Positions 8,651 to 17,538 of a stretch of DNA of 38,860 nt are shown one piece after another. Position numbers and translations under genes: made by a program. The stretch comes from Brasilonema sp. CT11 (lineage in GTDB: Bacteria > Cyanobacteriota > Cyanobacteriia > Cyanobacteriales > Nostocaceae). The stretch spans positions 1 through 38,860 of the forward strand of contig NZ_JABXYX010000073.1 in assembly GCF_017982655.1 (NCBI RefSeq), given 5' to 3'. The notes under the pieces were generated by a model. That model saw nothing but the letters and a program-made list of their open reading frames with translations, searched no databases and had not been told where the DNA came from. Numbering within the stretch: position 1 is the first letter of the stretch; each line of letters opens with the position of its first letter.

Positions 8651-10081
8651 GTGGCAGCATATAAATCTTTATCAGTTACAGAGTTAAAGCCAGATTTAAG
8701 GTCGGCAAATGGCACCAGGATACAGAAAGGATTAACCAGCAAGTTTCTGCGCGTTGGTACACTTAGTTTTATGGATGTCATTTCTTTGACATTTGCATGG
8801 AAGTTAGCAGTCTTTTATGGTACTCCATTAGATTCGCCTTGGACACAAAAAATCTCTTTTCTACTACTGATTTTGGCAGTTGAAATAGGCGTGATTGCCA
8901 CTAAAGGACTATACAAATCAGGCATCAATCGTCGTAACTATCTTGGTCTGATCAAAGCAGTCACACTGTCAGATCTTTTACTGTTGATGATTGCCTTTCT
9001 CTACGAGCCAGAGAGTTATATCTCGCGCTCAACTTTTCTACTTTTTTGGTTGTTGTCTGTTGTTTTCGTCTGTACTGGTCGCTTTATCTGTGATGTAGCT
9101 ACTAAATTACTTCGTAGTAAAGGAGCAATTCGCCATACCGTATTTCTGATTACAGACCCGGAAGACAAAGACAGCCATATTCGATTAATAGAGAAAGAGA
9201 ATTGTTACACCATACACAGAATTGCTGATTCCAGCAGTTTGCATCTGATGAACCGAGAAACAACCTTTGAATATCTACGCACACAAGGTATAGAAGAGGC
9301 TTTTGTTTCTTGGAACGCCATTAAGAATCGTCTCTATGTTTGCTGGCGTTTCCAAACAGCTGGCATTACCCTACGAATACTGCCAACAGAGGGTCAAGTT
9401 CGTCACCCCAAATCCGTATTTTGGATGATTGGTGAAGTTCCTTGCATGACGATTCCTGCACCCATCATTGCAGGCAGCGATTTTTGGGTAAAGCGGAGTT
9501 TTGATCTTTGTTGTTCAACAATACTGTTACTTTTGCTGTCTCCTGTCTATGTAGTGATAGCTACACTGATTAAGTTAGATTCTTCAGGACCGGTATTCTT
9601 CCAGCAAAATCGAGTTGGTTTGCATAGTAAGAGTTTCAAGATTTGGAAATTCCGCACAATGGTTGCCAATGCAGAAAAGTTGCAAGCAAAGCTAGAAGCA
9701 AAGAATGAAATCAAGGATGGGGTTCTTTTTAAAATGAAAGACGACCCTCGGATCACACGGATAGGCAAATTCCTACGCCGTTACAGTTTAGACGAACTGC
9801 CCCAGCTGTTTAATGTTTTCCTTGGAGAGATGAGTTTAGTTGGTCCGCGTCCTCTGCCTATGAGAGATGTAGAAAAATTCAAAACAAAGCATTTTATCCG
9901 ACAAGAAGTTTTACCTGGTATTACAGGATTATGGCAGGTGTCTGGTCGCTCCGATATCGATAATTTTGAAGATGGGGTAAAATTAGATCTCTCTTACATA
10001 GAGAATTGGTCTGTATTGTTGGATCTGCAAATTTTGCTGAAAACTGTCAAGGTTGTTTTTAGTAAGGCAGGTGCCTACTAA
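8651..10081 (+). CDS. Exopolysaccharide polyprenyl-phosphate sugar-1-phosphate transferase (initiating enzyme)
   Basis: 476 residues from GTG 8651, preceded by AGGGG at 8635-8639. An ATG 40 codons later (8771) would cut into the first membrane helix region. The N-terminal half has four or five hydrophobic helices and a CoA-binding-like/flavodoxin-like loop region. After a membrane segment (~285-305) comes the catalytic bacterial sugar transferase domain: GPVFFQQNRVG, FKIWKFRTM (~331-339), DPRITRIGKFLRRYSLDELPQLFNV with the DE pair near 381, MSLVGPRPLP, PGITGLWQVSGRSD. This is the WbaP/WcaJ/CpsE type that loads a hexose-1-phosphate onto undecaprenyl phosphate to start the repeat unit. A strong hairpin terminator follows 16 bp after the stop, so the STAS-wecG-transferase group probably forms one transcription unit. 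Confidence 0.93.
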   Translation: MAAYKSLSVTELKPDLRSANGTRIQKGLTSKFLRVGTLSFMDVISLTFAWKLAVFYGTPLDSPWTQKISFLLLILAVEIGVIATKGLYKSGINRRNYLGLIKAVTLSDLLLLMIAFLYEPESYISRSTFLLFWLLSVVFVCTGRFICDVATKLLRSKGAIRHTVFLITDPEDKDSHIRLIEKENCYTIHRIADSSSLHLMNRETTFEYLRTQGIEEAFVSWNAIKNRLYVCWRFQTAGITLRILPTEGQVRHPKSVFWMIGEVPCMTIPAPIIAGSDFWVKRSFDLCCSTILLLLLSPVYVVIATLIKLDSSGPVFFQQNRVGLHSKSFKIWKFRTMVANAEKLQAKLEAKNEIKDGVLFKMKDDPRITRIGKFLRRYSLDELPQLFNVFLGEMSLVGPRPLPMRDVEKFKTKHFIRQEVLPGITGLWQVSGRSDIDNFEDGVKLDLSYIENWSVLLDLQILLKTVKVVFSKAGAY

Positions 10082-10096
10082 GTATTTCATGAAACT

Positions 10097-10131
10097 ACCG
10101 CCACCAAAGTATCAGCTTGGTGGCGGTTTTT
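10097..10131 (+). terminator. Rho-independent terminator after the initiating sugar transferase
   Basis: ACCGCCACCAA (10097-10107) pairs exactly with 10117-10127 (11 bp, GC-rich) around a 9-nt loop, followed by a T-run (10127-10131). It is placed right after the stop codon and is the clearest terminator in the window. It separates the first EPS transcription unit from wzc. Confidence 0.88.
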
Positions 10132-10217
10132 AGTCTGATCAAATTTTACGGAATGTTGCTAAACCTAGCATGATGTACCTAAAGAGTGTTGACACATGTG
10201 GACATCAGAGATATCGC

Positions 10218-10230
10218 TAAATTTGAATGT
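10218..10230. repeat. 13-bp motif shared with the GH10 upstream region (copy 2)
   Basis: TAAATTTGAATGT, identical to 4764-4776. It lies 106 bp before the second copy of the 18-bp motif (161 bp in the other locus). Confidence 0.5.
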
Positions 10231-10335
10231 AGTGATTGTCTTGAAGATAGTATTCGTAATCGTGGTTAATACTTAAAGGTTTGTAGTACTTAATTGGAAT
10301 GTTGTTTGTGAAAGTATTGCCTCACAAAACATACC

Positions 10336-10353
10336 TTTCTTACTTTTCCCACT
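10336..10353. repeat. 18-bp motif shared with the GH10 upstream region (copy 2)
   Basis: TTTCTTACTTTTCCCACT, identical to 4937-4954. A 14-bp perfect palindrome follows 27 bp later (18 bp later in copy 1), although the two palindromes differ in sequence. Confidence 0.6.
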
Positions 10354-10380
10354 TAATGAGTTAAACAGCAAACTTTACAG

Positions 10381-10394
10381 TATCTTTAAAGATA
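10381..10394. promoter_or_regulatory. Perfect palindrome TATCTTTAAAGATA
   Basis: A 14-bp perfect palindrome about 290 bp upstream of the wzc start, directly downstream of the shared 18-bp motif. It is a candidate operator; the cognate protein is unknown. Confidence 0.4.
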
Positions 10395-10578
10395 AAACTC
10401 TAAAAATGCTTGAAACTACTTAAAAATAAAGTTATAGTTTGGGTAATTATTATGTCAGCTTAACAAAAGCCTGTCAAAATAGATAGCAATAGTCAAAAAA
10501 ATTATGGAGCAATGGCTCATATTTAAGTACACAAACGATAAGTTTTGTGCTCGTATGATCAAGCCGTAAAAATAATAT

Positions 10579-10606
10579 TTGATGAGTTGCAAAGATAGCC
10601 TATACT
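10579..10606 (+). promoter_or_regulatory. Sigma70-like promoter of the wzc operon
   Basis: TTGATG (10579-10584), a 16-bp spacer and TATACT (10601-10606), about 80 bp before the wzc ATG. It is the best promoter match in this control region and fits a long operon that begins at wzc. Seen by eye only. Confidence 0.5.
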
Positions 10607-10684
10607 ATGAAGCTAATGTGTTTATAGAATTAAATTTCATTCATTAGCTCCAAACTCGTACTGAACTATGATTAGGGAACTTCT

Positions 10685-12907
10685 ATGGAGACTAGAGGCT
10701 ATCAAGAAGAAGTAGAAATTCAAAAATACTGGCTGGTTCTGAAACGCCGTTGGCCAATTGTGGTAGGAGTCCTTCTAGCTTCGATAGGATTCTCGTCGTT
10801 TCTTATATTCCTGCAAAAACCGGAATATCAGGCGAGTGGAATGCTTCTTTTTAAATCAGATCGAACCTCGTCGCTGACTAAAGTGGGAGAAAAGATAGGT
10901 GATCTTGAATCTTTAATGCGGGAGGGTAATCCTCTAGAAACACAAGCTGTTATTTTGAAATCAGAGCCAATATTAAAACAGGTTATTGATACTCTAGGGT
11001 TAAAAGATAAAAAAGGAAAGCCCCTGGGTCCGGAGTCGCTTCAAATCAAGGTTGAACCAATTGTAGGTACAGATGTACTGAAGGTTTCCTACACTTCAGG
11101 GAATCCCGAATTGACAGCGTCAGTGGTGAATCAGGTGATGAAATCATACGTAGCAAAGAACATTGAGTTTAATCGAACTCAAGTCGTTGCGGCGGGTGAA
11201 TTTATCAAAAAGCAAATACCACAGGCTCGCTCAGAATTAAACCAGGCAGCAGAGGCATTACGTGAGTTTAAAACTCGGTATAAGATTATCGAGCTTTCAG
11301 AAGAGGCAAGCGCCGCTGTTCAAAATGAGGCAAGCATAGATGAGCAAATCAACCAAGCTAAGGCGGCGCTTGCAGATACGAGTGCTCAGGAAGAAAAAAT
11401 CCGCACTCAACTGAATTTGGCAGGTTCTCAGGCTGTAGAAATTACTTCCATAAGTCAGATACCTGGCGTACAGGAAGTTTTAAGTGAGTTACAAAAGGTA
11501 CAAACTAAGCTAGCAAATGATCAAGCACGCTACACCAGTGATCATCCAGCTATCACTGAGCTAAAAAATAAAGAAATAACTTTAAATGCTTTATTACAAC
11601 AGCGGGTTGAACAGGTTTTAGGACCATCTGGAGTTAAGCAAGTTTTAGGAACTCAACGAAACGTTGCTCCTGGTAAATTGCAGATAGGGCAAATAAAGGA
11701 AAATCTGACGAGTCAATATGCACTGATACAAGCGCAACGCCAGGGTCTGGAAAGCAAGATACAAGAATTGTCTAGTATTCGAGGAAGTTATAAGCAGAGA
11801 CTTTCTGCCCTACCAAATTTAGAGAAAAAGCAAGGAGATTTAGAGCGAAGGTTATCTATCTCCCAAAAGAACTACGAAAATCTTGTCAGCAGACTACAGG
11901 AAATCGAAGTAGCAGAAAAGCAAACTGTTGGCAATGCTAAAGAAATTCAACCTGCTCAGGTTCCCAAAAAACCATCTGTATCGAAAATAACATTCCTTTT
12001 AGCAGGAGGCAGTGTATTTGTTGGGTTATTACTGGGTACAGCAGCTGCATTCTTTGTAGACTTGATAGATAGAACTTTGAAAACGGTTAAGGAAGCAGAG
12101 ACATTTTTTGGTTATACTTTGCTGGGACTAATTCCTAGGTTTGAATCAAAGAAGACATCATCTCCAGTTAACTTGATGTCAGACAAAGCCTCTGCCCGAA
12201 TTATTGTAGCAACCTCTCCTCGTTCAGTGGTTCATGAAGCTTATCAAATGCTCCAGGCAAACCTGAAGTTCATTAGCCATAGAAAAGTTCGCACCATTGT
12301 AGTCACCAGTTCTGTACCTGGCGAAGGAAAGTCAGAAGTTTCTGCCAATTTAGCAGCAGTATTGGCTCAGGCGGGACGGCGAGTTCTCCTGGTCGATGCA
12401 GATATGCGTAAACCATCGCAACATCACTTGTGGGGTCTGGTAAACTCAGTCGGTTTAAGCAATGTGATTGTTGGTCAGGATCAACTTCCGCAAACTGTGC
12501 AAACAGTGACAAAAGAGTTATCAGTCCTCACAGCTGGAGTGCAACCTCCTAATCCCCTTGGTTTGCTTGACTCTGAGCGCATGGCCACTCTGATTGAAAC
12601 GTTCTGCGATCGCTACGACGTCATCGTGTTTGATACTCCTCCTTTAGCTGGTACTGCTGATGCAGCTGTTTTAGGAAAAATGGCAGATGGAGTATTGCTG
12701 GTTGCTCGACCAGGTGTTGTGGATTCAGCAAGCGCCACAGCAGCAAAATCCTTGCTGGGACGTTCTGAGGCTAGGATTTTGGGAATGATTGCCAACGCTG
12801 TAAACTTGAAGCAGGAATCTGGCAATCACTTTTACTATTCAAACGTTCGAGGAGAGCAGGATGTAGTAAAAACTGGAATGGGGAATGAACAATGGGTGTA
12901 CAAGTAA
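10685..12907 (+). CDS. wzc: Wzc-type polysaccharide copolymerase / tyrosine autokinase
   Basis: 740 residues, ATG with AGGGAA about 7 bases upstream. A Wzz domain opens the protein: KRRWPIVVGVLLASIGF is the first membrane helix (~18-40). A long periplasmic coiled-coil region follows (~170-430), then a second helix (~435-457). The cytoplasmic BY-kinase domain has Walker A VPGEGKS (Lys549), Walker A' LLVDADMRKP (Asp571, Asp573) and Walker B VIVFDTPP (Asp650). The C-terminal tail has only a few tyrosines (FYYSN, and one two residues before the end), fewer than classical Wzc tyrosine clusters. It sets EPS chain length and couples synthesis to export. Its last 16 bases overlap the acetyltransferase gene, implying translational coupling. 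No Wza/OPX partner is in the window. Confidence 0.93.
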   Translation: METRGYQEEVEIQKYWLVLKRRWPIVVGVLLASIGFSSFLIFLQKPEYQASGMLLFKSDRTSSLTKVGEKIGDLESLMREGNPLETQAVILKSEPILKQVIDTLGLKDKKGKPLGPESLQIKVEPIVGTDVLKVSYTSGNPELTASVVNQVMKSYVAKNIEFNRTQVVAAGEFIKKQIPQARSELNQAAEALREFKTRYKIIELSEEASAAVQNEASIDEQINQAKAALADTSAQEEKIRTQLNLAGSQAVEITSISQIPGVQEVLSELQKVQTKLANDQARYTSDHPAITELKNKEITLNALLQQRVEQVLGPSGVKQVLGTQRNVAPGKLQIGQIKENLTSQYALIQAQRQGLESKIQELSSIRGSYKQRLSALPNLEKKQGDLERRLSISQKNYENLVSRLQEIEVAEKQTVGNAKEIQPAQVPKKPSVSKITFLLAGGSVFVGLLLGTAAAFFVDLIDRTLKTVKEAETFFGYTLLGLIPRFESKKTSSPVNLMSDKASARIIVATSPRSVVHEAYQMLQANLKFISHRKVRTIVVTSSVPGEGKSEVSANLAAVLAQAGRRVLLVDADMRKPSQHHLWGLVNSVGLSNVIVGQDQLPQTVQTVTKELSVLTAGVQPPNPLGLLDSERMATLIETFCDRYDVIVFDTPPLAGTADAAVLGKMADGVLLVARPGVVDSASATAAKSLLGRSEARILGMIANAVNLKQESGNHFYYSNVRGEQDVVKTGMGNEQWVYK

Positions 12908-13473
12908 ACTTGATGGTCAATACAGACCAAGCAGAATCTTCTCATGGTCTTTGGCAGCTGATTAAGGAAGACTGGATAGCCCACGGACGTGATTGGACTA
13001 AGCCTGGATTCCGAGCAGTGGCGGTTCACCGTTTTGGAGTTTGGCGGATGAAGATTAAACCACTACTTTTGCGAGCGCCTTTGAGCATTTTCTATCGAAT
13101 GCTATTTCGCAAGGTTCGGAATCATTACGGAATAGAACTACCCTACTCTGTGGAACTTGGTCGTCGCGTGATTGTTGAACATCAAGGAGCAATAGTCATT
13201 CACGGAGACTGCTCGATTGGCGATGAGTCTATTATTCGCCAAGGGGTTACTTTAGGCAATCGTTACCTGGATCGCCCGCTTGATGCACCGAAATTGGGTA
13301 AACGTGTCAATGTCGGTGCTGGTGCGAAAATCTTTGGCAACGTCAGTATTGGAGATAACGCAAGTATCGGTGCTAACGCTGTGGTTCTGAGCGATGTTCC
13401 AGCAGGAGCAACAGCAGTTGGGATACCTGCAAGAATCATTCATTCTTCAAAAGTTGGCAATTCACATCTTTGA
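12892..13473 (+). CDS. CysE-like hexapeptide-repeat acetyltransferase of the EPS locus
   Basis: 193 residues, overlapping the end of wzc by 16 bp; an in-frame ATG at 12913 just after the overlap is an alternative start. After a helical N-terminal part (LIKEDWIAHGRDWTKPGFRAVAVHRFGVW) comes a left-handed beta-helix built from [LIV]-G-x4 hexapeptides: IVIHGDCSIGDESIIRQGVTLG, RVNVGAGAKIFGNVSIGDN, ASIGANAVVLSDVP, AVGIPARII. This matches serine acetyltransferase-like proteins found in EPS clusters. Because it sits inside a polysaccharide operon, with no sulfur-assimilation genes around, a role in O-acetylating a sugar or an intermediate is more likely than cysteine synthesis. The acceptor is unknown. 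It acts in the cytoplasm with acetyl-CoA. Confidence 0.85.
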   Translation: MGVQVNLMVNTDQAESSHGLWQLIKEDWIAHGRDWTKPGFRAVAVHRFGVWRMKIKPLLLRAPLSIFYRMLFRKVRNHYGIELPYSVELGRRVIVEHQGAIVIHGDCSIGDESIIRQGVTLGNRYLDRPLDAPKLGKRVNVGAGAKIFGNVSIGDNASIGANAVVLSDVPAGATAVGIPARIIHSSKVGNSHL

Positions 13474-13485
13474 GGTAACAATGCC

Positions 13486-14712
13486 ATGTCAATCAGCCAA
13501 TTCATGGCTTCGTTTACTGATGTTGTTCTGTTAGTAAGCGCTAGTGGTCTGTTTATTGTCTGCCTATTTTTTTTAATTGAATGTACTGCGGCTCTATTAC
13601 TAATAACTTCTGATATTAATAAAGACAATGACCAAAATCTGAAAGTGAGTGTCTTGGTTCCCGCGCACAATGAAGAAATTGTTATCGGCTCAACAATCGA
13701 AAAACTGCTGCCTACGTTAAACAGACAAGATAGTTTAGTTGTTGTTGCTGACAATTGTAGTGACACAACAGCAGAGATTGCTCGTGCCAAAGGTGCTACA
13801 GTTATTGAGCGTCACGATCTTGAGCGAAAAGGCAAAGGATACGCCTTAGATTACGGCTTACAGTTTATGGAGTCGGCTCCTCCTGATGTGGTTGTGATTG
13901 TTGATGCTGACTGTACAGTCGAACCAGATGCAATTTCACTGTTGAGTCAGCGTGCGATCGCCTTGAGGAAACCTGTCCAAGCCACCTACTTGATGAGTAG
14001 ACCGAAAAACTCACAGTCATCAAAAGACTTTGTTTCACAATTTTCTAACATCGTCAGGAATTTAGTTCGTCCCCGTGGATTAGCACGCTTGGGACAGTCC
14101 TGCCCGTTACTTGGTACAGGTATGGCTTTCCCTTGGACAGTGATTCGTTCAGTTAATTTAGCCAATTCTCACCTTCTTGAAGATTTAAAACTAGGCTTGG
14201 ACTTGACTTTAGCTGGACACAGACCAGTGTTTTGCCCAGAAGCAAAAGTCACTGGATATTTACCACAGCAGTCGCAGGCTGCCAAAAGTCAGAGAACTCG
14301 TTGGGATCACGGTCATTTACAAATCATACAAACCTATGTCCCCATCTTGCTTAAACAAGCAGTGTTTCAAAAAAGGTTCGACTTGTTGGTGAGCGTTTTG
14401 GATTTATGTGTGCCACCTTTATCCTTGCTTGTTGTTATTTGGTTAGTGCTAATGGCACTTTCTTTGGTTTTTGGGGTTTTGGCAGCATCATTGATGCCAG
14501 CAGTTATAGTTGCCACAGCGGGACTTTGTTTTTTAATTGCTATCCTGACAGCCTGGACTAAGTTCGCTCGACAAGATCTTCCTTTGCGCGAACTTTTAAC
14601 TGTTCCTTTTTACATTCTCTGGAAAATTCCAGTTTATTTCAAGTTTTTAGTCAAGCCTCAAAGCGTGTGGGTTCGTACCGAAAGGGATTCAGTTAATGCA
14701 ACAGATTCTTAG
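13486..14712 (+). CDS. Membrane GT2 glycosyltransferase (cellulose-synthase-like fold)
   Basis: 408 residues; GAGGT (13472-13476) precedes the ATG by 9 bases. There is an N-terminal membrane helix (~10-42), then a GT-A domain: VSVLVPAHNEE (54-64), VVVADNCSDTT (85-95), VVIVDADCT with DxD Asp140/Asp142, LLEDLKLG with the ED base pair (Glu232/Asp233), and SQRTRWDHGH (268-277), the Q-x-x-R-W acceptor motif of processive-type GT2s. Two or three C-terminal helices follow (~300-370). It would add a sugar from a nucleotide donor at the inner membrane face. It lies 12 bp after the acetyltransferase gene, in the wzc operon. Full processivity is not assured; many EPS GT2s with Q-x-x-R-W add single residues. 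Confidence 0.9.
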   Translation: MSISQFMASFTDVVLLVSASGLFIVCLFFLIECTAALLLITSDINKDNDQNLKVSVLVPAHNEEIVIGSTIEKLLPTLNRQDSLVVVADNCSDTTAEIARAKGATVIERHDLERKGKGYALDYGLQFMESAPPDVVVIVDADCTVEPDAISLLSQRAIALRKPVQATYLMSRPKNSQSSKDFVSQFSNIVRNLVRPRGLARLGQSCPLLGTGMAFPWTVIRSVNLANSHLLEDLKLGLDLTLAGHRPVFCPEAKVTGYLPQQSQAAKSQRTRWDHGHLQIIQTYVPILLKQAVFQKRFDLLVSVLDLCVPPLSLLVVIWLVLMALSLVFGVLAASLMPAVIVATAGLCFLIAILTAWTKFARQDLPLRELLTVPFYILWKIPVYFKFLVKPQSVWVRTERDSVNATDS

Positions 14713-14836
14713 TTGAGATAGAAACGTTAAGTTGCTAATTACTGTCCAGAAACAGTATCTAAATTTACAATCAAGCTATTTTTAAGTACTCCTAAATACT
14801 AAAAAAGAAAAAAATGTACTTAAATAAAAATGCTTT

Positions 14837-14866
14837 TTGATAGCTAGCAACTTGGGTTATTATACA
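14837..14866 (+). promoter_or_regulatory. Sigma70-like promoter before the GT4 gene
   Basis: TTGATA (14837-14842), an 18-bp spacer and TATACA (14861-14866); with TATTAT (14859-14864) the spacer is 16. It lies in the 176-bp gap upstream of the ATG at 14889 and would give a short leader. This suggests an internal promoter in the EPS cluster. Confidence 0.45.
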
Positions 14867-14888
14867 AAGCGTTGAGACTATAAACGTT

Positions 14889-16151
14889 ATGAATAAAATT
14901 CAACAAAATAGTCTTTTGCTAGTAAACTCAGTTCCGCTTCGGGAAATAGGTGGTCAATTGGGGTTGGATGACCAAACCTGCGCAGGTTTGGTTCGCTGGG
15001 CAGAAAATTTTGAGCGAGTTGTGATCGCTGGTCCTTCCTTACCAGAACACATAGCTGTAACAAAAGAGTCTTCCACTGCTGGAACAGTATGGCAACCACT
15101 CACAGATTTGCCATGTGCAGACCAACTGGAATTTGTACCACTACCCTACGCATATAAATTGCGAGACTTTACAAAGGTATATGCAAAAACACGTCGCTTA
15201 TTACAAGAAAAAATACACGAAAACCAGTATCTTTGTTTCGTAATCGCTCGACCTATTGGAGATTGGGGAGGAATTGCTGCTTTGGAAGCCATAAAGCTAG
15301 GACGACCTTATACTGCGTGGTTAGATCGCGTTGAGTATGAGGTCATCAGTCGAACGTTGCAAAGTTTGCCTCTGGTGAGCCGCATTAAAGAATTTTTGCA
15401 CCTACCATTGATGAAACGCTATCAACAATACTTGATTCGTCAAAGCAGCCTAGGACTTTTTCAAGGGCAAGATTGCTATCAAGCATATTCACCTTTTTGC
15501 AAACAGCCCCATTGCATTTACGATGTTCATACAAAAAAGTCTGATCAAATTGACGAATCAAGCATAGACCTCAAAATCGAGTCATTAAAGTCTAATGAAC
15601 CTTTACTGATTTGCTATGTCGGACGAGCAGCTGACATGAAAGGACCATTCGATTGGCTACATATCATACATCGGATTTGTCAAGCGGGTGTTAATGTCAA
15701 AGCCACTTGGTTTGGAGATGGGCCACTTCTTTTGAAGATGAAGTCGTTAACTCAAGAGTTAGGGATTGGTGAGCATGTTAATTTAGTTGGGTTTGTTGAT
15801 GACCAAACCAAAATTTTGCAGACGATGAGAGAAAATCACATTTTTCTTTTCTGCCATAAAACACCAGAATCACCTCGGTGTCTGATTGAGTCAATAGTCT
15901 CCGGTTGTCCTATTGTCGGTTATGGTAGCTCCTATTCCCAAGACCTGGTGTCTCGATATGGAGGTGGTGCATTTGTGCCAATAAACGACTGGCAAAAACT
16001 GGCTGACTTAGTTATTGAACTTAATTCAGACCGAGCAAGATTAGGTAGGTTGATTCGAGCAGCTGCACTATCTGGTCAGTTTTTTGATGAAAAAACTGTT
16101 TATCAGCAGCGAAGTGACCTAATTCAGAAATATTCAGGATTCACTTTTTAA
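14889..16151 (+). CDS. GT4-type (GT-B) glycosyltransferase
   Basis: 420 residues. The C-terminal half shows the GT-B nucleotide-sugar domain: LLICYVGRAADMKGPFDWLHII, WFGDGPLLLKM, GEHVNLVGFVDD, and a donor-site segment TPESPRCLIESIVSGCPIVGYGSS. The first glutamate of the usual E-x7-E pair is one position closer than normal, so the family fit is slightly divergent. The N-terminal half (LETG-like start VNSVPLREIGGQLG, then LCFVIARPIGDWGG) lacks obvious family signatures. Such enzymes are cytoplasmic and often peripheral to the membrane, adding one sugar to the lipid-linked EPS unit. It is preceded by its own promoter-like sequence and followed 86 bp later by the polymerase gene. Confidence 0.85.
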   Translation: MNKIQQNSLLLVNSVPLREIGGQLGLDDQTCAGLVRWAENFERVVIAGPSLPEHIAVTKESSTAGTVWQPLTDLPCADQLEFVPLPYAYKLRDFTKVYAKTRRLLQEKIHENQYLCFVIARPIGDWGGIAALEAIKLGRPYTAWLDRVEYEVISRTLQSLPLVSRIKEFLHLPLMKRYQQYLIRQSSLGLFQGQDCYQAYSPFCKQPHCIYDVHTKKSDQIDESSIDLKIESLKSNEPLLICYVGRAADMKGPFDWLHIIHRICQAGVNVKATWFGDGPLLLKMKSLTQELGIGEHVNLVGFVDDQTKILQTMRENHIFLFCHKTPESPRCLIESIVSGCPIVGYGSSYSQDLVSRYGGGAFVPINDWQKLADLVIELNSDRARLGRLIRAAALSGQFFDEKTVYQQRSDLIQKYSGFTF

Positions 16152-16174
16152 ATATTTAAGTAGCCGACATATTT

Positions 16175-16180
16175 TATAAT
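16175..16180 (+). promoter_or_regulatory. TATAAT -10 element before the polymerase gene
   Basis: A consensus TATAAT lies 57 bp upstream of the GTG start at 16238, but no -35 box is recognisable at the proper distance. It may be an activator-dependent promoter or chance in AT-rich sequence. Confidence 0.25.
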
Positions 16181-16237
16181 GACGTGTATTTAGTATTAAA
16201 TAAATGAAGCAAAATCTACGTATAGCAATATACAATT

Positions 16238-17500
16238 GTGAAAAAATATCTAAGAATTGCTGAGAAAGCTTTTATTATTTTAGGCTTATCTTTCTTCTCC
16301 AGCGTATTTGGTGTAGATTCTCTAGGTCTTGTACTGCCAAGCGCAGTTGTCACATTCATTAGATTCTTTGTTTGGGGAATGTCAACCCTTCTTGTTGTTG
16401 TCTTCTGGAAAAAGACAATAATTCTATGCAGAAAAAACATATTACTTTGTATATTAAGTGTCATAGCTCTGCTATCATTTCTCTGGTCAGAATTTCCAGA
16501 CTTTACATTATTTAACAGTAGAGATATCTTGATGATGACCTCGTTTAGCTTATACTTTGCTACACGATTTAATCAGAAAGAGCAGGTACAAGTCATCGCC
16601 AATGCTTTATTGATAGGATGTTTTTTAAGTATAATTGCTGCCCTTGTGTTACCTTCAGTTGGTATACACCAAGCAAGTGATGCAATGGAAACTCATCCAG
16701 GAGCATGGAAAGGAGTATATGGGCACAAAAATAACTTTGGAAGCATGATGGTGTTATCCTCAGTTACATTTTTTACGTTACCAAAAGAAAATTCATTTTT
16801 ATACAAATGGTTTGGTTTTGGTCTTTCGCTGGTATTGATGCTGCTTTCAACTTCCAAAACTTCTCTTGTTCTCTCTTTTGTACTTATTTTTATAATAATG
16901 TTTTATAAAAATTTTCGTTGGCATGGAAAAATAAGCGTAATTTTCACAAACATTGGAATTCTTCTTCTAGGATGTATTATCGTACCACTTTTAACTTACT
17001 GGGTAGAACTCTTAACTGGTTTAGGAAGAGACGCAACTTTTACTGGAAGGACACCCATATGGACTTATGCACTAGGTAGATTAATGGAAAGACCATTATT
17101 AGGTTACGGGCGTGGTGCATTTTGGGCACCAAAAAGTCCGTATGCAATCGAAGCAGGTCAAGCACTAGGTACTGGTTGGGTTGCACCTCATGGTCACAAT
17201 GGTTTTCTTGATATAGCACTTGATCTTGGTTTGATTGGTTTTTCACTATTTTTAATTATTTATTTTACAACCTTTGTTCGCGCATTAAAACAAGGTTACG
17301 CAACTAAAAATCTAGAATGTCTTTGGCCATTAGCTTATCTCACTTTCCTGAGCATTAATAACGTGACAGAAAGTATTTTGCTACGTGGAGAAAACGTGTA
17401 TTGGACTTTGTTTATAACAGTTGCTTTTACTATGAGCCAACGAAAGATAATTCAACCAATTAATATTCCGAACAAGAAAAACTATCTGCATGTTACTTAA
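16238..17500 (+). CDS. Wzy / O-antigen ligase-family polysaccharide polymerase
   Basis: 420 residues from GTG 16238; no in-frame ATG fits the first helix better. About ten to twelve hydrophobic helices span the protein. The Wzy_C/O-antigen ligase (PF04932-type) loop contains GLGRDATFTGRTPIWTYALG, RPLLGYGRGAFW and APHGHNGFLDIALDLGLIGF, the conserved R/H-containing periplasmic segments; GVYGHKNNFGSMM occurs earlier, near residue 165. It acts at the periplasmic face of the inner membrane, polymerising flipped repeat units (Wzy) or, less likely, ligating chains to a carrier. With Wzx at 23337 and Wzc at 10685 it completes a Wzx/Wzy-dependent route. Codon use is more AT-rich than that of its neighbours. 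Confidence 0.88.
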   Translation: MKKYLRIAEKAFIILGLSFFSSVFGVDSLGLVLPSAVVTFIRFFVWGMSTLLVVVFWKKTIILCRKNILLCILSVIALLSFLWSEFPDFTLFNSRDILMMTSFSLYFATRFNQKEQVQVIANALLIGCFLSIIAALVLPSVGIHQASDAMETHPGAWKGVYGHKNNFGSMMVLSSVTFFTLPKENSFLYKWFGFGLSLVLMLLSTSKTSLVLSFVLIFIIMFYKNFRWHGKISVIFTNIGILLLGCIIVPLLTYWVELLTGLGRDATFTGRTPIWTYALGRLMERPLLGYGRGAFWAPKSPYAIEAGQALGTGWVAPHGHNGFLDIALDLGLIGFSLFLIIYFTTFVRALKQGYATKNLECLWPLAYLTFLSINNVTESILLRGENVYWTLFITVAFTMSQRKIIQPINIPNKKNYLHVT

Positions 17501-17538
17501 ACTTGTCTAAATAGATAATAATTACAGGAGGTCTAGCT

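Larger units (their letters stand above)
10132..10684. other. Gene-free control region upstream of wzc
   Basis: About 550 bp of AT-rich sequence without a plausible gene. It contains TAAATTTGAATGT (10218-10230), the 18-bp motif (10336-10353), a perfect palindrome TATCTTTAAAGATA (10381-10394) and a sigma70-like promoter (10579-10606). The first three mirror, in the same order, the region upstream of the GH10 gene. Confidence 0.6.
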
